Assembly: GCA_934476075.1 (NCBI GenBank)
Contig: CAKSNH010000008.1
Span: 1 to 64,000 of the forward strand
Reading direction: 5' to 3'
Source of the DNA: an uncultured Clostridia bacterium
Lineage (GTDB): Bacteria; Bacillota; Clostridia; UBA1381
DNA length: 64,000 bases
Below, one piece after another: positions 33,777-42,895 of the stretch. The notes beneath the pieces were generated by a model, which was not told where the DNA came from, searched no databases, and was given only the letters and a program-made list of their open reading frames with translations. The position numbers and the translations under genes were made by a program. Within the stretch, counting starts at the first letter, position 1. Every line of letters begins with the position of its first letter.

Positions 33777-35243
33777 GCCTCGTCTGTAAATATGCGTTAC
33801 CGCTCCAATTCTGTCCGCCAAACCGGCACTCAGCATCTCTCTTGTGACACGGTATGTCCAGTTTCCGCCCAAGGTTGACGGGGTGTTAATTCTCGACTTG
33901 CCGTCCTGTCCCAAAAAGTCCTGTATAGGTATTATAACCGTTTCGGCAACACTCGACATTACACCTCTGATAAATGCGTCCGCAATATCCACACGGCGGT
34001 CTGCGTGCAGATATTCACACGCATATTTAACATTATCCGGATTTTCCGTATCAAACCAGCCGACAACGGTATCATTGTCATGCGTACCCGTATATGCAAC
34101 GCAGTTCGGCACAAAATTGTGCGGCAGATACGCACTGTCGCCGTATGCGTCAAATGCAAACTGCAACACCTTCATTCCCGGATAACCGCTCTGACGCAGC
34201 ATCTCGTGTACTTCGGGAGTTAAAAATCCCAAATCCTCGGCGATAATATCCACATCGCCCAACGCATTTTTCACCGCATTGAACAATTCCATACCCGGAC
34301 CTTTCTCCCATTGTCCGTTCACCGCCGTTTCCTCGCCGTAAGGAATGGTGTAGTACGACTCAAACCCTCTGAAATGGTCTATACGCAATCGGTCATACAG
34401 CTTCATCGCCATACCGATACGCTTTATCCACCATTCATAGCCTGTGCTGCGCATATGTTCCCAGTTGTAAATCGGATTGCCCCAAAGCTGACCTGTTTCC
34501 GAGAACGCATCGGGCGGCACACCCGCAACCTTTGTCGGCAGATTGCGTTCGTCAAGCATGAATAATTCGTTGTGAATCCACACCTCCGCACTGTCAAGTG
34601 CAACATAAATCGGCATATCGCCTATTATCGAGATACCGTTTTCATTGGCATATTTTTTCAAATTTGACCATTGCCTATAAAATTCATATTGAATGAACTT
34701 GTAAAACTCAATCTTGCGTTGGGATTTCTCGTAATACGCAATCATGGTGTTGTGTTCTCTAAGACGAAGATTGTCCTCCCAGTACACCCATGATTTATAG
34801 TGATTATCCTCTTTAACCGCCATATACATAGCATAATCTTCAAGCCAGAACGAATTTTCATTTACAAATTTAAAATAATCGTCATTCGGAACAAATCTTG
34901 AAAATGCGGTGCGTAAAATCGGGTATCTGAACTCGAACATACGAGCATAGTCGACACATTCGGGGTCATCGCCCGCATAATAATTGTTTATCTCATGTTC
35001 ATATAACAGTCCCTCACCGCATAAAATATCCAAATCGATAAAGTACGGATTTCCGGCAAATGCCGACGGCGACTGATACGGCGAATCACCGTAGCTTGTC
35101 GGGTTTACGGGCAATACCTGCCAATACTTTTGTTTTGCACTTTTCAGAAAATCGACAAATCGGTATGCCTCCTCGCCGAGCGTACCTATGCCGTAAGCTG
35201 ACGGCAGACTGCTTATGTGCATTAAAATACCGCTGCTTCTCAT
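33774..35243 (-). CDS. malQ: 4-alpha-glucanotransferase (amylomaltase)
   Basis: A 489-residue GH77 enzyme that transfers maltosyl and longer glucan units between alpha-1,4 chains in the cytoplasm. The opening SSGILMHISSLPSAYGIGTLG and the YWQVLPVNPTSYGDSPYQSPS segment (shortened) are hallmark. The nucleophile Asp is in RIDHFRGFESYY (near 290), the acid Glu in DIIAEDLGFLTPEV, and the third carboxylate in THDNDT. It is 14 bp downstream of a nitroreductase gene on the same strand. No glycogen or maltose genes are adjacent. Its stop lies at the edge of repeat copy B. Confidence 0.95.
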   Translation of the reverse strand: MRSSGILMHISSLPSAYGIGTLGEEAYRFVDFLKSAKQKYWQVLPVNPTSYGDSPYQSPSAFAGNPYFIDLDILCGEGLLYEHEINNYYAGDDPECVDYARMFEFRYPILRTAFSRFVPNDDYFKFVNENSFWLEDYAMYMAVKEDNHYKSWVYWEDNLRLREHNTMIAYYEKSQRKIEFYKFIQYEFYRQWSNLKKYANENGISIIGDMPIYVALDSAEVWIHNELFMLDERNLPTKVAGVPPDAFSETGQLWGNPIYNWEHMRSTGYEWWIKRIGMAMKLYDRLRIDHFRGFESYYTIPYGEETAVNGQWEKGPGMELFNAVKNALGDVDIIAEDLGFLTPEVHEMLRQSGYPGMKVLQFAFDAYGDSAYLPHNFVPNCVAYTGTHDNDTVVGWFDTENPDNVKYACEYLHADRRVDIADAFIRGVMSSVAETVIIPIQDFLGQDGKSRINTPSTLGGNWTYRVTREMLSAGLADRIGAVTHIYRRG

Positions 35244-35257
35244 TTTATGTCACATCC

Positions 35258-35764
35258 TTACCATTTTTCATAATGTACCCTTGCCAAATCCACTCTTTCG
35301 GGCACTTCCTTAACCTCGTCGGGATAGCCTGCTATCACAAATCCGACCGGCAAAATATTTTCGGGCAAATCAAGTATTTTCACAAAGCTTTCCATGCGTG
35401 CATCTCTCGGATAAACGCCGCACCATACCGTGCCCAAGCCAAGCTCATGTGCCGACAATAGCATATTCTGTATAGCCGCCGACGCATTTTCCACCAAATA
35501 CCCGTCCACATCTGCGTTTTTGTCACCGCATACAAGTATACCGCAGCCTGCCTCAACGCAGTATTTTGCATTAGGCTGTTCCTCGGCAATCTGCGATAAT
35601 GTCTTTTTGTCTTTTATCACAACAAATGATGTAGGCTGTACATTTCTTGCGGTAGGTGCATAAAATCCCGCTTTTAAAATGGTGTCAAGCTTATCCTGTT
35701 CTATGACCCGACCCGTATATTTACGAATACTTCTTCTTTGTATAATCACATCATTAACGTTCAT
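35258..35764 (-). CDS. nitroreductase-family FMN protein
   Basis: A 168-residue FMN-dependent oxidoreductase fold. RRSIRKYTGRVI (about 10-21) binds the FMN phosphate, and APTARNVQPTSFVVI follows. GLGTVWCGVYPRD and the GYPDE end are usual for small nitroreductases. The substrate is unknown; such enzymes reduce nitro groups, quinones or flavins. It sits between a small membrane protein gene (2 bp) and malQ (14 bp), implying co-transcription without an obvious shared pathway. Confidence 0.88.
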   Translation of the reverse strand: MNVNDVIIQRRSIRKYTGRVIEQDKLDTILKAGFYAPTARNVQPTSFVVIKDKKTLSQIAEEQPNAKYCVEAGCGILVCGDKNADVDGYLVENASAAIQNMLLSAHELGLGTVWCGVYPRDARMESFVKILDLPENILPVGFVIAGYPDEVKEVPERVDLARVHYEKW

Positions 35765-35766
35765 AA

Positions 35767-36147
35767 TTAGTCCTCCCTGCGTAATTTCAATCTGTCAAAC
35801 CACCACAATCCGAGCGATACCAATACGGACACACAGCCCATAGGCAATACAAAGCGAGAAAATACCGCTTTCACCGCCCATACAGATTTTGTGTTATCCG
35901 GCGAATTAAAGTACAGCATAACAATCCCAAGCAAAAGCACCATAGACAGCGGCACGGAAAAATATCTGCCCTTTCGTCTTACGAATAGGAACACATATTC
36001 CGCCAAAACCGTAATACCGAGAATTATGTACACCCATACACTTTTATTGCCGTTAAACATTCCTATTATTGTGGGTGAAACAAAGAACATACCCATTAAA
36101 ATAATGCTTTCTGCCGCAACACAGCCTATGTATTTTAATATATTCAC
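35767..36147 (-). CDS. small four-helix membrane protein, unknown
   Basis: I do not recognise this 126-residue protein. It has four hydrophobic segments (about 5-30, 38-55, 65-83, 97-116) linked by short basic loops (RRKGR), and a charged end (DRLKLRRED). It is two bases from the nitroreductase gene, so the two are probably made together. No catalytic motif is visible. A ribosome site is weak, but the composition and membrane pattern support a real gene. Confidence 0.6.
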   Translation of the reverse strand: MNILKYIGCVAAESIILMGMFFVSPTIIGMFNGNKSVWVYIILGITVLAEYVFLFVRRKGRYFSVPLSMVLLLGIVMLYFNSPDNTKSVWAVKAVFSRFVLPMGCVSVLVSLGLWWFDRLKLRRED

Positions 36148-36262
36148 TCATTTCACCGCCTTAAACAATATATCTATATTATATACCAAATTCTGCGGTT
36201 CAACAAGAGTGAATTTTAAATGTAATGTTAGTGAAATAAATCATAATTTCTCACATTCCCCA

Positions 36263-36291
36263 TTGACAAATCCCCACCCGCATAGTATAAT
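36263..36291 (+). promoter_or_regulatory. promoter of the alpha/beta hydrolase gene
   Basis: TTGACA (36263-36268) and TATAAT (36286-36291) are separated by 17 bp. Confidence 0.8.
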
Positions 36292-36336
36292 ATAATTATC
36301 CCATAGGAATAGTAGGAATGTAACGGAGGTATTAAT

Positions 36337-37131
36337 ATGAGCTTAAATATATCAAATCAAAAACCCACTTTGCAGGGGCTGATTATCCAAGGCAAGCGAG
36401 GGAAACTATTGTCCACACTGTACATATCGGGCGGAGCGACACCCCGACCTGTTATCTTGCTTTTTCACGGTATCCCCGGCAACGAGCAAAACGGCGACCT
36501 TGCCCAATCGCTCCGCAAAAACGGCTATAACGTGCTGACCTTCCATTATAGCGGCTGTTTTGGCAGTGACGGCAATTATTCCTTTGCGAATAATATCGAG
36601 GACGCCGAAACAGTGCTTGACTATGTGCTTGCCGACACCGAGCATAATTTTGACAAAAACCGAATTTATGCGGTCGGACATAGTCTGGGCGGATTTGTGT
36701 GCAGTCATATTTCTGCAAAGCGTGCGGAAATCAAAGCCGCCGCACTATTAATGCCGTGCAATATAGGACGTATATGGAAAGTGAAAGAGGAATCGTCTGC
36801 GGAATTTGAAAATCTGAATAATCTGCTTAGCGAAAGCTCCGAATGGCTTGTAGACGTAACAAAAGAGCAGTTCCTGACCGAGCTTGACCAAAACCGCACC
36901 ACATTCCCGCTTGAAACATTGGCACAGTCCCTGTCCAAAAAACCTGTCCTGTGCATACAAGCCACTCTTGACGATATAACTCCGCCCGTCTACCACAGTC
37001 AGCCGTTGATAGACGAAATAAAAAAATACCCCAATGCAATTCATGTAACCAATATCGCCACCGACCATTACGCCTCCGACTATCGTGATTTGCTTATAAA
37101 CACCGTTGAGGACTTTCTCACTGCGGTTTGA
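36337..37131 (+). CDS. alpha/beta hydrolase (dienelactone hydrolase/S9-like)
   Basis: A 264-residue cytoplasmic serine hydrolase. The oxyanion-hole HGIPGNEQ lies near 47, the nucleophile elbow GHSLGG near 110, an acid in TLDDITPP near 210, and the histidine in ATDHYASDY near 245. It resembles small esterases/acylaminopeptidase-like proteins; the substrate is unknown. It has its own promoter and terminator and so is a single-gene unit. Confidence 0.85.
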   Translation: MSLNISNQKPTLQGLIIQGKRGKLLSTLYISGGATPRPVILLFHGIPGNEQNGDLAQSLRKNGYNVLTFHYSGCFGSDGNYSFANNIEDAETVLDYVLADTEHNFDKNRIYAVGHSLGGFVCSHISAKRAEIKAAALLMPCNIGRIWKVKEESSAEFENLNNLLSESSEWLVDVTKEQFLTELDQNRTTFPLETLAQSLSKKPVLCIQATLDDITPPVYHSQPLIDEIKKYPNAIHVTNIATDHYASDYRDLLINTVEDFLTAV

Positions 37132-37144
37132 TAAATTCCCAATC

Positions 37145-37174
37145 AGCCGACTGTTTTCATGCAGTCGGTTTTTT
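37145..37174 (+). terminator. terminator of the hydrolase gene
   Basis: AGCCGACTG pairs with CAGTCGGTT (one G-U pair), followed by a T run. Confidence 0.8.
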
Positions 37175-37178
37175 GCTG

Positions 37179-37216
37179 CAAAAAAAGAGGTAAAATGATT
37201 TCTCATCTTACCTCTT
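37179..37216 (-). terminator. terminator of the 1765-residue surface protein
   Basis: AAGAGGTAA and TTACCTCTT form a stem with inner pairs, followed on the minus strand by seven Ts. Confidence 0.8.
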
Positions 37217-37266
37217 AATTTACGCTATAAAATTAATGATTATTAATTCACATTTGACAGCTGTTA

Positions 37267-40200
37267 TTAAACTCCCGGTGTTACAGTTGTCTCAGTTGCT
37301 TCAAAATTAGCTGTTACTTTTATATACTTAGCAGGCATTGTGAATTTAAATTCATTCTCATTTTCTGTTGCTGTTAATGTAACATCATCTGCTGTACTCT
37401 CGTCCGCATTTGTGATTGTGAAGTTTTTAAATGTGTAACCGGTTGATGTGTTTGTTACTTTCAAAAGGATTACGTCGCCGGCATTAGCCGCACTGATGCC
37501 ATCTTCAGAACCTTCTTTTGTAATTATAAATCCACCTGCACCTGAAATATTCATATTCATTGATATGTTATAATTTATTTTAGTTGCAGTAATTGCCAAA
37601 TCGGTTATAGCTGCATCTGAAACAGTCAATGTGCTGGTTTCACTTCCGCCCACCTTAACAGTACCTTGATAGCCTTTTTCATACATAACTTCAATAGTAT
37701 AGTCACCTGCCGGCAATTCATTATTGAATGACAAATTACCATTAGCAATCACACTTGTTGCTTTAACCTCTTCGCCTTGCTTCAACATTACAGCACTAAC
37801 ACCGTCAGTTACTGTACCTGTTACTGCGAATGTTGTAGGAGCTACCACTTCATCTTTTGATGTTACAGCAAATGCACTTGGCAACTCTGCTCCATTTACT
37901 GTAATTGTAGCAGGAGTGATTGCATCAGCAATTTTACCTGTATTGTAAGTTGCACTTACTGTGTATGTGCCGTTTGCAACTTTGTCAAATGTAACTGTTG
38001 TACCGCTAATTGTTCCTGTGTATGTCTTTGTACCCTCTGCTGCACTTTCGTCAGTGTTTGTCAATGTTACAGTTGCAACACCCTCATCTACTGTACCGCT
38101 TACTGCAAATGTTGTAGGAGCTACAACTTTCTTTGTGAATGTAGCTGTTACATTTACATCACCTGCCGGCATTACGAATGTATTACCTGTTACTGTTACA
38201 GGAGTTTCACCTTGTGTTACAGTGATTGTACCAACTTCATAACCTTCTTCCGGTGTAGCTGTTACTGTTACAGTTTCGCCCTCTTTTGCCTCAGCCTTAT
38301 CAACTGAAACTGTACCGGCTTTTGTTTCATTGTCCATTACATCGCCTGCTGCTGCAACTTTGTATTTTGTTACCGGAGCTGCTTCTGTAACCATAGTAAT
38401 ATTATCTAAGTATGATTCCGGAATTGTTGATGTTTTAACAGAACTTCCTGTAATCTTACCTGCACTTGCTTTAATGTATTTAATTGTTGTTCCTGTTGTT
38501 GTAGGAATAGCAAATGTAGCTGTGTCGGTTTCTTCACCCTTGTTTACAGTAAGTTTAATTTGTCCGTCAGCCATTTCTGCTTTTACATGAATCCATTCAC
38601 TGTCAGATGTTAATGCTGTATTTGTAAATGCAGTTGCATTTGCTATATTAGCATTTTGACCCCAGCCGGCAGCTGTGCTTTCCTTAGCACCAACATGGGT
38701 CAACGCTGCCGAACCGCCTGAATAGTAACTCAAATTACCACTGTTGATATTGCCATAACGTCCGATTGCAAATAGATTAGTTCCGGCATCATCTATAACT
38801 GTAATTTCTGTACCATATTGAGGGTCAGCATTAAGATTAGCTTTATAATCAAATTCAATTACATTTTTATCTGTTACATTAATTGTAGCTTCTGATGATA
38901 AATCATGGATTGCGTGTCTTGCTGCATTTGCTTTATCAGCCTTAGCAACCAAATATCTCTCACCGTCATTTTCTACGATTGCTGATGCACCGCCGCCGCC
39001 TGCAACGCCGCCATTATACCATGTACCTATTGTAGCAGTAGCAAAATCTTCATAGTAATCATATGTTCCAACCAATTTATATACAAGGTCGATAACATTG
39101 CCGCTTTCAGCAAGAGTTTCTATATCCTTAGCACCTGAAACATAGTTATAAACTTCTGTCTTACCGTCTTTAACAACCTTCATTACAGTATCGTAAGCAG
39201 GCATTGTGAATTTCTCGCCTACATATACTTTATCTGAATACTCAGTTGCAGTCTTAATTTCTGTACCGTCAGCTGTCTTATATGTTACGCTTACTGTTGT
39301 ACCTTGTTTTACATTTTCAGTCAATGCAATATTAACTGTCGCACCGACTTTATCCTCAGCTACTGTAAATGCTGTTGCTGCAACACCTACATAATTTTCT
39401 GTTTCAGCATATTCATATGTGTATTCACCAGGCAACAATGTAGCTGTTACAGTACCGTCTTCACCTGTTGTATAAGTACCTACTGTTTCACCGGCTTTTG
39501 TCTTAACAATAATTGCAGCACCGTTTACAGCAGTTTCACCTGTCTTAACGGCAAATGTTGTTACTCTTGTATTTGCCTCAACAGCAATGTCGCCTGTGTA
39601 ACCTGTATTCTCAGCAACTGTAAATGCAGTTTCCGCAACACCGAAGTATGATGTAGTTTCAGTTACACTGTATTTGTGTTCGCCGACAGTTAGAGCAACT
39701 TTGATTTGACCGTTTTCATCTGTTGCATATTCTTTACCGTCAATCAAAACTTTTACACCGGCACCGACTGCTGTTTCACCGTTTTTAACTGTCAAAGTAG
39801 CTTGTTCGCCAAGAACAACTTTCAAAGTAGGTTGTTTAGCCTCTTCTGCTGTCTTACCGTAAATCACACCGCCTGTTGCATTGCCTGAGAATACATACAA
39901 AGCTCTTGTATTTCCGGCTGCTGCAATAGTCTTAACATCTGATGTTACATCGATGTTTCCTCTTACTTCGGTTGCACCTACATTAAGAACATTTCCAACT
40001 TCACCGCTCAAACTTGTTGTAAGAGATGTATCACCGCTTAGATTTGCAAAATCAAAGCTGTCATCTTTCATCTTGTATACTCTGAAATTATAGTTTCCGT
40101 CTTTATTTGACTTAGCTGTAAATTCCAAAGATGCCGAAACAATCTTATCCGCATTCAAGTCGCTAGGCAATGTAAAGTCTGTAAGAGCATAAGCCCACCA

Positions 40201-42564
40201 GCCTGATGCAGCATTGTTATTTACATATTCTGTTTCTGCATTGTTTGTAACAGCAGACTCATTAGAACCGCCCTTTACAGATGCAGTTGCTGTCAATGTT
40301 GCTACTACCTTGTATGGGTCAGCCTTTGTTGTGATTGCCAATGTTGCTACGTCAGCATTTGTGATTGTTACTTTTGTAACTGTATCTTCACCGACTTTGA
40401 TTGTGTCAATCAAATAGCCGTCCTTAGCTGTTGCGGCAATGTCATAATCGCCTGCTGCAAGCTTGTTATCGAATGTCAATACACCGTCTGCAACTGTACC
40501 TGTTGCAACAACAGTATCATCTTTGCTCAATGTTACGCTTGCAACATTAGCGTCTGCTGTACCGCTTACTGCATATGTCTTAACCTGTGAAGTAACTGCC
40601 AAGTCTGTTACAGCACCCGAAACAGTAAGCTTGCCGTCTGCATAGCCTGTTCCTGTGATTGTGCCTGCTTCATAGCCTTCCGCATATGTAACAACAACGT
40701 CATATGCACCTTTTGTCAATTCGTTATCGAATTTCAAAACGCCTTCTGTAACTGTACCTGTTGCTTTAACTTCATCGTTTTGTTTCAATTCTACTTTTGT
40801 AACGTGTTCATCAGCTGTACCGCTTATTGCATATGGCATATCTTTTGCTTTAACTGCCAAATCTGTTACAGCTGCCGATACTGCCAATTTACCGTCTGCA
40901 TAGCCTGTTCCTGTGATTTCATCAGCGATATAACCGTCTGCATATGTTACCTTTACATCATATGTACCTGCCGGCAATTCATCGTTAAATGACAAAACGC
41001 CTTCTGCAACTGTACCTGTTGCTTTAAGAACATCGTCTTGATATAGTTCTACTTTTTCAACACCAACTGTTGCAGTACCGCTAATCTGGTATGTATCAAC
41101 CTTAACAGCTGATTCCTTAGACTTGATTTCAAATGCACTTGTCAAATCAGCACCGTTTACAGTTACTGTTTCAGGAGTAATAGTATCCTTTTCGTAATTT
41201 GTCTTATATGTTGCCGTTACATTGTATGTACCGTTAGGAACATTTGCAAAAGTAACAGCTGTATCTTTAATATCACCTTTATATGTTTTGTTAGCATCTG
41301 TTGTATCAACCAAAGTTACAGTTACAACGTTGGCATCTACTGTACCTGATACTGCGTATGTCTTAGCAGCAGTTGTAACTGCCAAGCCTGTTACAGCAGC
41401 GTCTTTTACTTCAACTTCTGTTGCGTCTGTATCGCCAAGCTTGATTGATGCAATATCATAGCCTTCGTTTGCAGTTGCTGAAATTGTATATGTACCGTTA
41501 GGCACTTTATCAAATGATACAGCATAATTGCCGTCTTCATTTGCCTCTGCTGCCTTTGTGCCTGTGAATACCTTTTCAGCGTCTGTTTTGTCTGTCAATG
41601 TTACGCTTGCAACATTAGCGTCTACAATACCGCTTACTGTGTAAGTCTTAACCTCAGGAGTAGGAGTTGGAGTAGCTGTCTTACCTTGATAAAGATTTAA
41701 ATAGATAAGGTCAGGAGTCCATGTACCGTCGTTAGTACCAACCAAAACAGAGTTTGCACCCTTTGCCAATGATACGCCCGAAACCGTAGCTGTAAATACT
41801 GACTTACCGCTTACTGTATATTTATCTGATAGTGTCCAGTTTTCAACAGGAATGTTGTAAGTCTTGTCACCGATTGTGAAGTCAAGACGTCTTGACATTG
41901 TTTCGTTGCCGTTTAATACAACAAATTCAACAGCATAATTATCGCCTGCTTCTTCTGCATCGATACCGTAAGTAACAGTCATACCGTTTGAAGGAATTTC
42001 AGCACCGCCAATACCACCGCCGACATAACCGATAGTTTTAATAGCAGCCGTTGTTCCGTCAACTGTCATTTCTCTGTCTTGCAATTTCAAGCTTGCCTGT
42101 TCAGGAGTTGTAATCTTGCTGTAATCGTATGTACCGATTAGAGTAACTTCTGCATCCGGTACTGTGTCTGAACCCGGTGCTGACAATGGGTTGTTTGCCA
42201 AATTACCTTTTTCATCTGTTTCCCAAATGAAAACCTTAACGGTTTCGCCGCTTTCAACTTTTAAATCTGCATCATTAAAAGCCAAAGTGTGGTCGCCTGC
42301 TTCTGTACCTGCTGCAAGGTTTTCTGTCGAGAAAGCAACTTCTTTCATTTCACCGTCTTTTGTATAAACGGCTGCAACACCTTTACCTGCTTTTTCCGTT
42401 GTGCCGGTAACGTTAATTGTCGCACCTGTTACAACGCCTTGTGCATCTTTTGTAATATCTTTTACAGATATTGCTGCACTTGCGAAAGTAGGCACTGCCA
42501 TACTTGCACTAAGCATAGACGCTGCAATCAAAGTTGCGGCAATTTTCTTAAACTTATTGTCCAT
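37267..42564 (-). CDS. giant secreted repeat protein with Ig-like and lectin-like modules
   Basis: This 1765-residue protein begins with a signal peptide (about 1-29, FASAA end). An opening module (VSVKDI...VNVTGTTEKAGKG, about 31-140) is shared with the gene upstream. Then comes a CBM-like beta domain, and a Thr-Pro linker (TPTPTPE). At least seven copies of a 70-90-residue beta module start with Y-x-V-S-G-T. Two prealbumin-like repeats (YSVTETTSYFGV and YEYAETENYVGV), a lectin/LamG-like region (YYEDFATATIGTWY) and a B-repeat-type segment (GYEVGTITV, MPAGDVNVTATF) follow. No cell-wall sorting signal or SLH domain is seen, and no catalytic site. It probably binds carbohydrate or forms part of the surface layer; that is inference. 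GGAGAG precedes the ATG. Confidence 0.75.
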   Translation of the reverse strand: MDNKFKKIAATLIAASMLSASMAVPTFASAAISVKDITKDAQGVVTGATINVTGTTEKAGKGVAAVYTKDGEMKEVAFSTENLAAGTEAGDHTLAFNDADLKVESGETVKVFIWETDEKGNLANNPLSAPGSDTVPDAEVTLIGTYDYSKITTPEQASLKLQDREMTVDGTTAAIKTIGYVGGGIGGAEIPSNGMTVTYGIDAEEAGDNYAVEFVVLNGNETMSRRLDFTIGDKTYNIPVENWTLSDKYTVSGKSVFTATVSGVSLAKGANSVLVGTNDGTWTPDLIYLNLYQGKTATPTPTPEVKTYTVSGIVDANVASVTLTDKTDAEKVFTGTKAAEANEDGNYAVSFDKVPNGTYTISATANEGYDIASIKLGDTDATEVEVKDAAVTGLAVTTAAKTYAVSGTVDANVVTVTLVDTTDANKTYKGDIKDTAVTFANVPNGTYNVTATYKTNYEKDTITPETVTVNGADLTSAFEIKSKESAVKVDTYQISGTATVGVEKVELYQDDVLKATGTVAEGVLSFNDELPAGTYDVKVTYADGYIADEITGTGYADGKLAVSAAVTDLAVKAKDMPYAISGTADEHVTKVELKQNDEVKATGTVTEGVLKFDNELTKGAYDVVVTYAEGYEAGTITGTGYADGKLTVSGAVTDLAVTSQVKTYAVSGTADANVASVTLSKDDTVVATGTVADGVLTFDNKLAAGDYDIAATAKDGYLIDTIKVGEDTVTKVTITNADVATLAITTKADPYKVVATLTATASVKGGSNESAVTNNAETEYVNNNAASGWWAYALTDFTLPSDLNADKIVSASLEFTAKSNKDGNYNFRVYKMKDDSFDFANLSGDTSLTTSLSGEVGNVLNVGATEVRGNIDVTSDVKTIAAAGNTRALYVFSGNATGGVIYGKTAEEAKQPTLKVVLGEQATLTVKNGETAVGAGVKVLIDGKEYATDENGQIKVALTVGEHKYSVTETTSYFGVAETAFTVAENTGYTGDIAVEANTRVTTFAVKTGETAVNGAAIIVKTKAGETVGTYTTGEDGTVTATLLPGEYTYEYAETENYVGVAATAFTVAEDKVGATVNIALTENVKQGTTVSVTYKTADGTEIKTATEYSDKVYVGEKFTMPAYDTVMKVVKDGKTEVYNYVSGAKDIETLAESGNVIDLVYKLVGTYDYYEDFATATIGTWYNGGVAGGGGASAIVENDGERYLVAKADKANAARHAIHDLSSEATINVTDKNVIEFDYKANLNADPQYGTEITVIDDAGTNLFAIGRYGNINSGNLSYYSGGSAALTHVGAKESTAAGWGQNANIANATAFTNTALTSDSEWIHVKAEMADGQIKLTVNKGEETDTATFAIPTTTGTTIKYIKASAGKITGSSVKTSTIPESYLDNITMVTEAAPVTKYKVAAAGDVMDNETKAGTVSVDKAEAKEGETVTVTATPEEGYEVGTITVTQGETPVTVTGNTFVMPAGDVNVTATFTKKVVAPTTFAVSGTVDEGVATVTLTNTDESAAEGTKTYTGTISGTTVTFDKVANGTYTVSATYNTGKIADAITPATITVNGAELPSAFAVTSKDEVVAPTTFAVTGTVTDGVSAVMLKQGEEVKATSVIANGNLSFNNELPAGDYTIEVMYEKGYQGTVKVGGSETSTLTVSDAAITDLAITATKINYNISMNMNISGAGGFIITKEGSEDGISAANAGDVILLKVTNTSTGYTFKNFTITNADESTADDVTLTATENENEFKFTMPAKYIKVTANFEATETTVTPGV

Positions 42565-42895
42565 TGTATATCTCTCCCTTTTAATTAATGTTCTTTGTTA
42601 CATGAGATTTATCACATCATCTCAATAAAATCATTATAACACAATTAAAAAAAATCTTAAAGTGTTTTTTTAAAATTTTATGTTATATACAGTCTGTCAC
42701 TCATATTTTTGTGCAACTTTACTATATAATTGTAATTAATGCGTATAATTTGTTTAATAAATGTGACAAAACTATTTCATTATGTTTATTTTTTGTCAAA
42801 TTTTTGACAAATTCCGTTTTTGGATATTGTGCAGAAAACGGCGGACCGCTCCGCCGTTTTCCCAACTTGACTATTCTTTTTTTATGCAATGTGCA
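42565..42895. other. intergenic region upstream of the 1765-residue gene
   Basis: AT-rich with a likely minus-strand -10 (TATAAT, near 42640). A palindrome TTTGTCAAA/TTTGACAAA lies at 42792-42811. There is no coding frame worth calling. The terminator at 42834-42862 belongs to the next gene. Confidence 0.5.
42834..42862 (-). terminator. terminator of the 941-residue surface protein
   Basis: AAAACGGCGGA and TCCGCCGTTTT form an 11-bp stem with loop CCGC. The following T tract is short, so strength is uncertain. Confidence 0.6.
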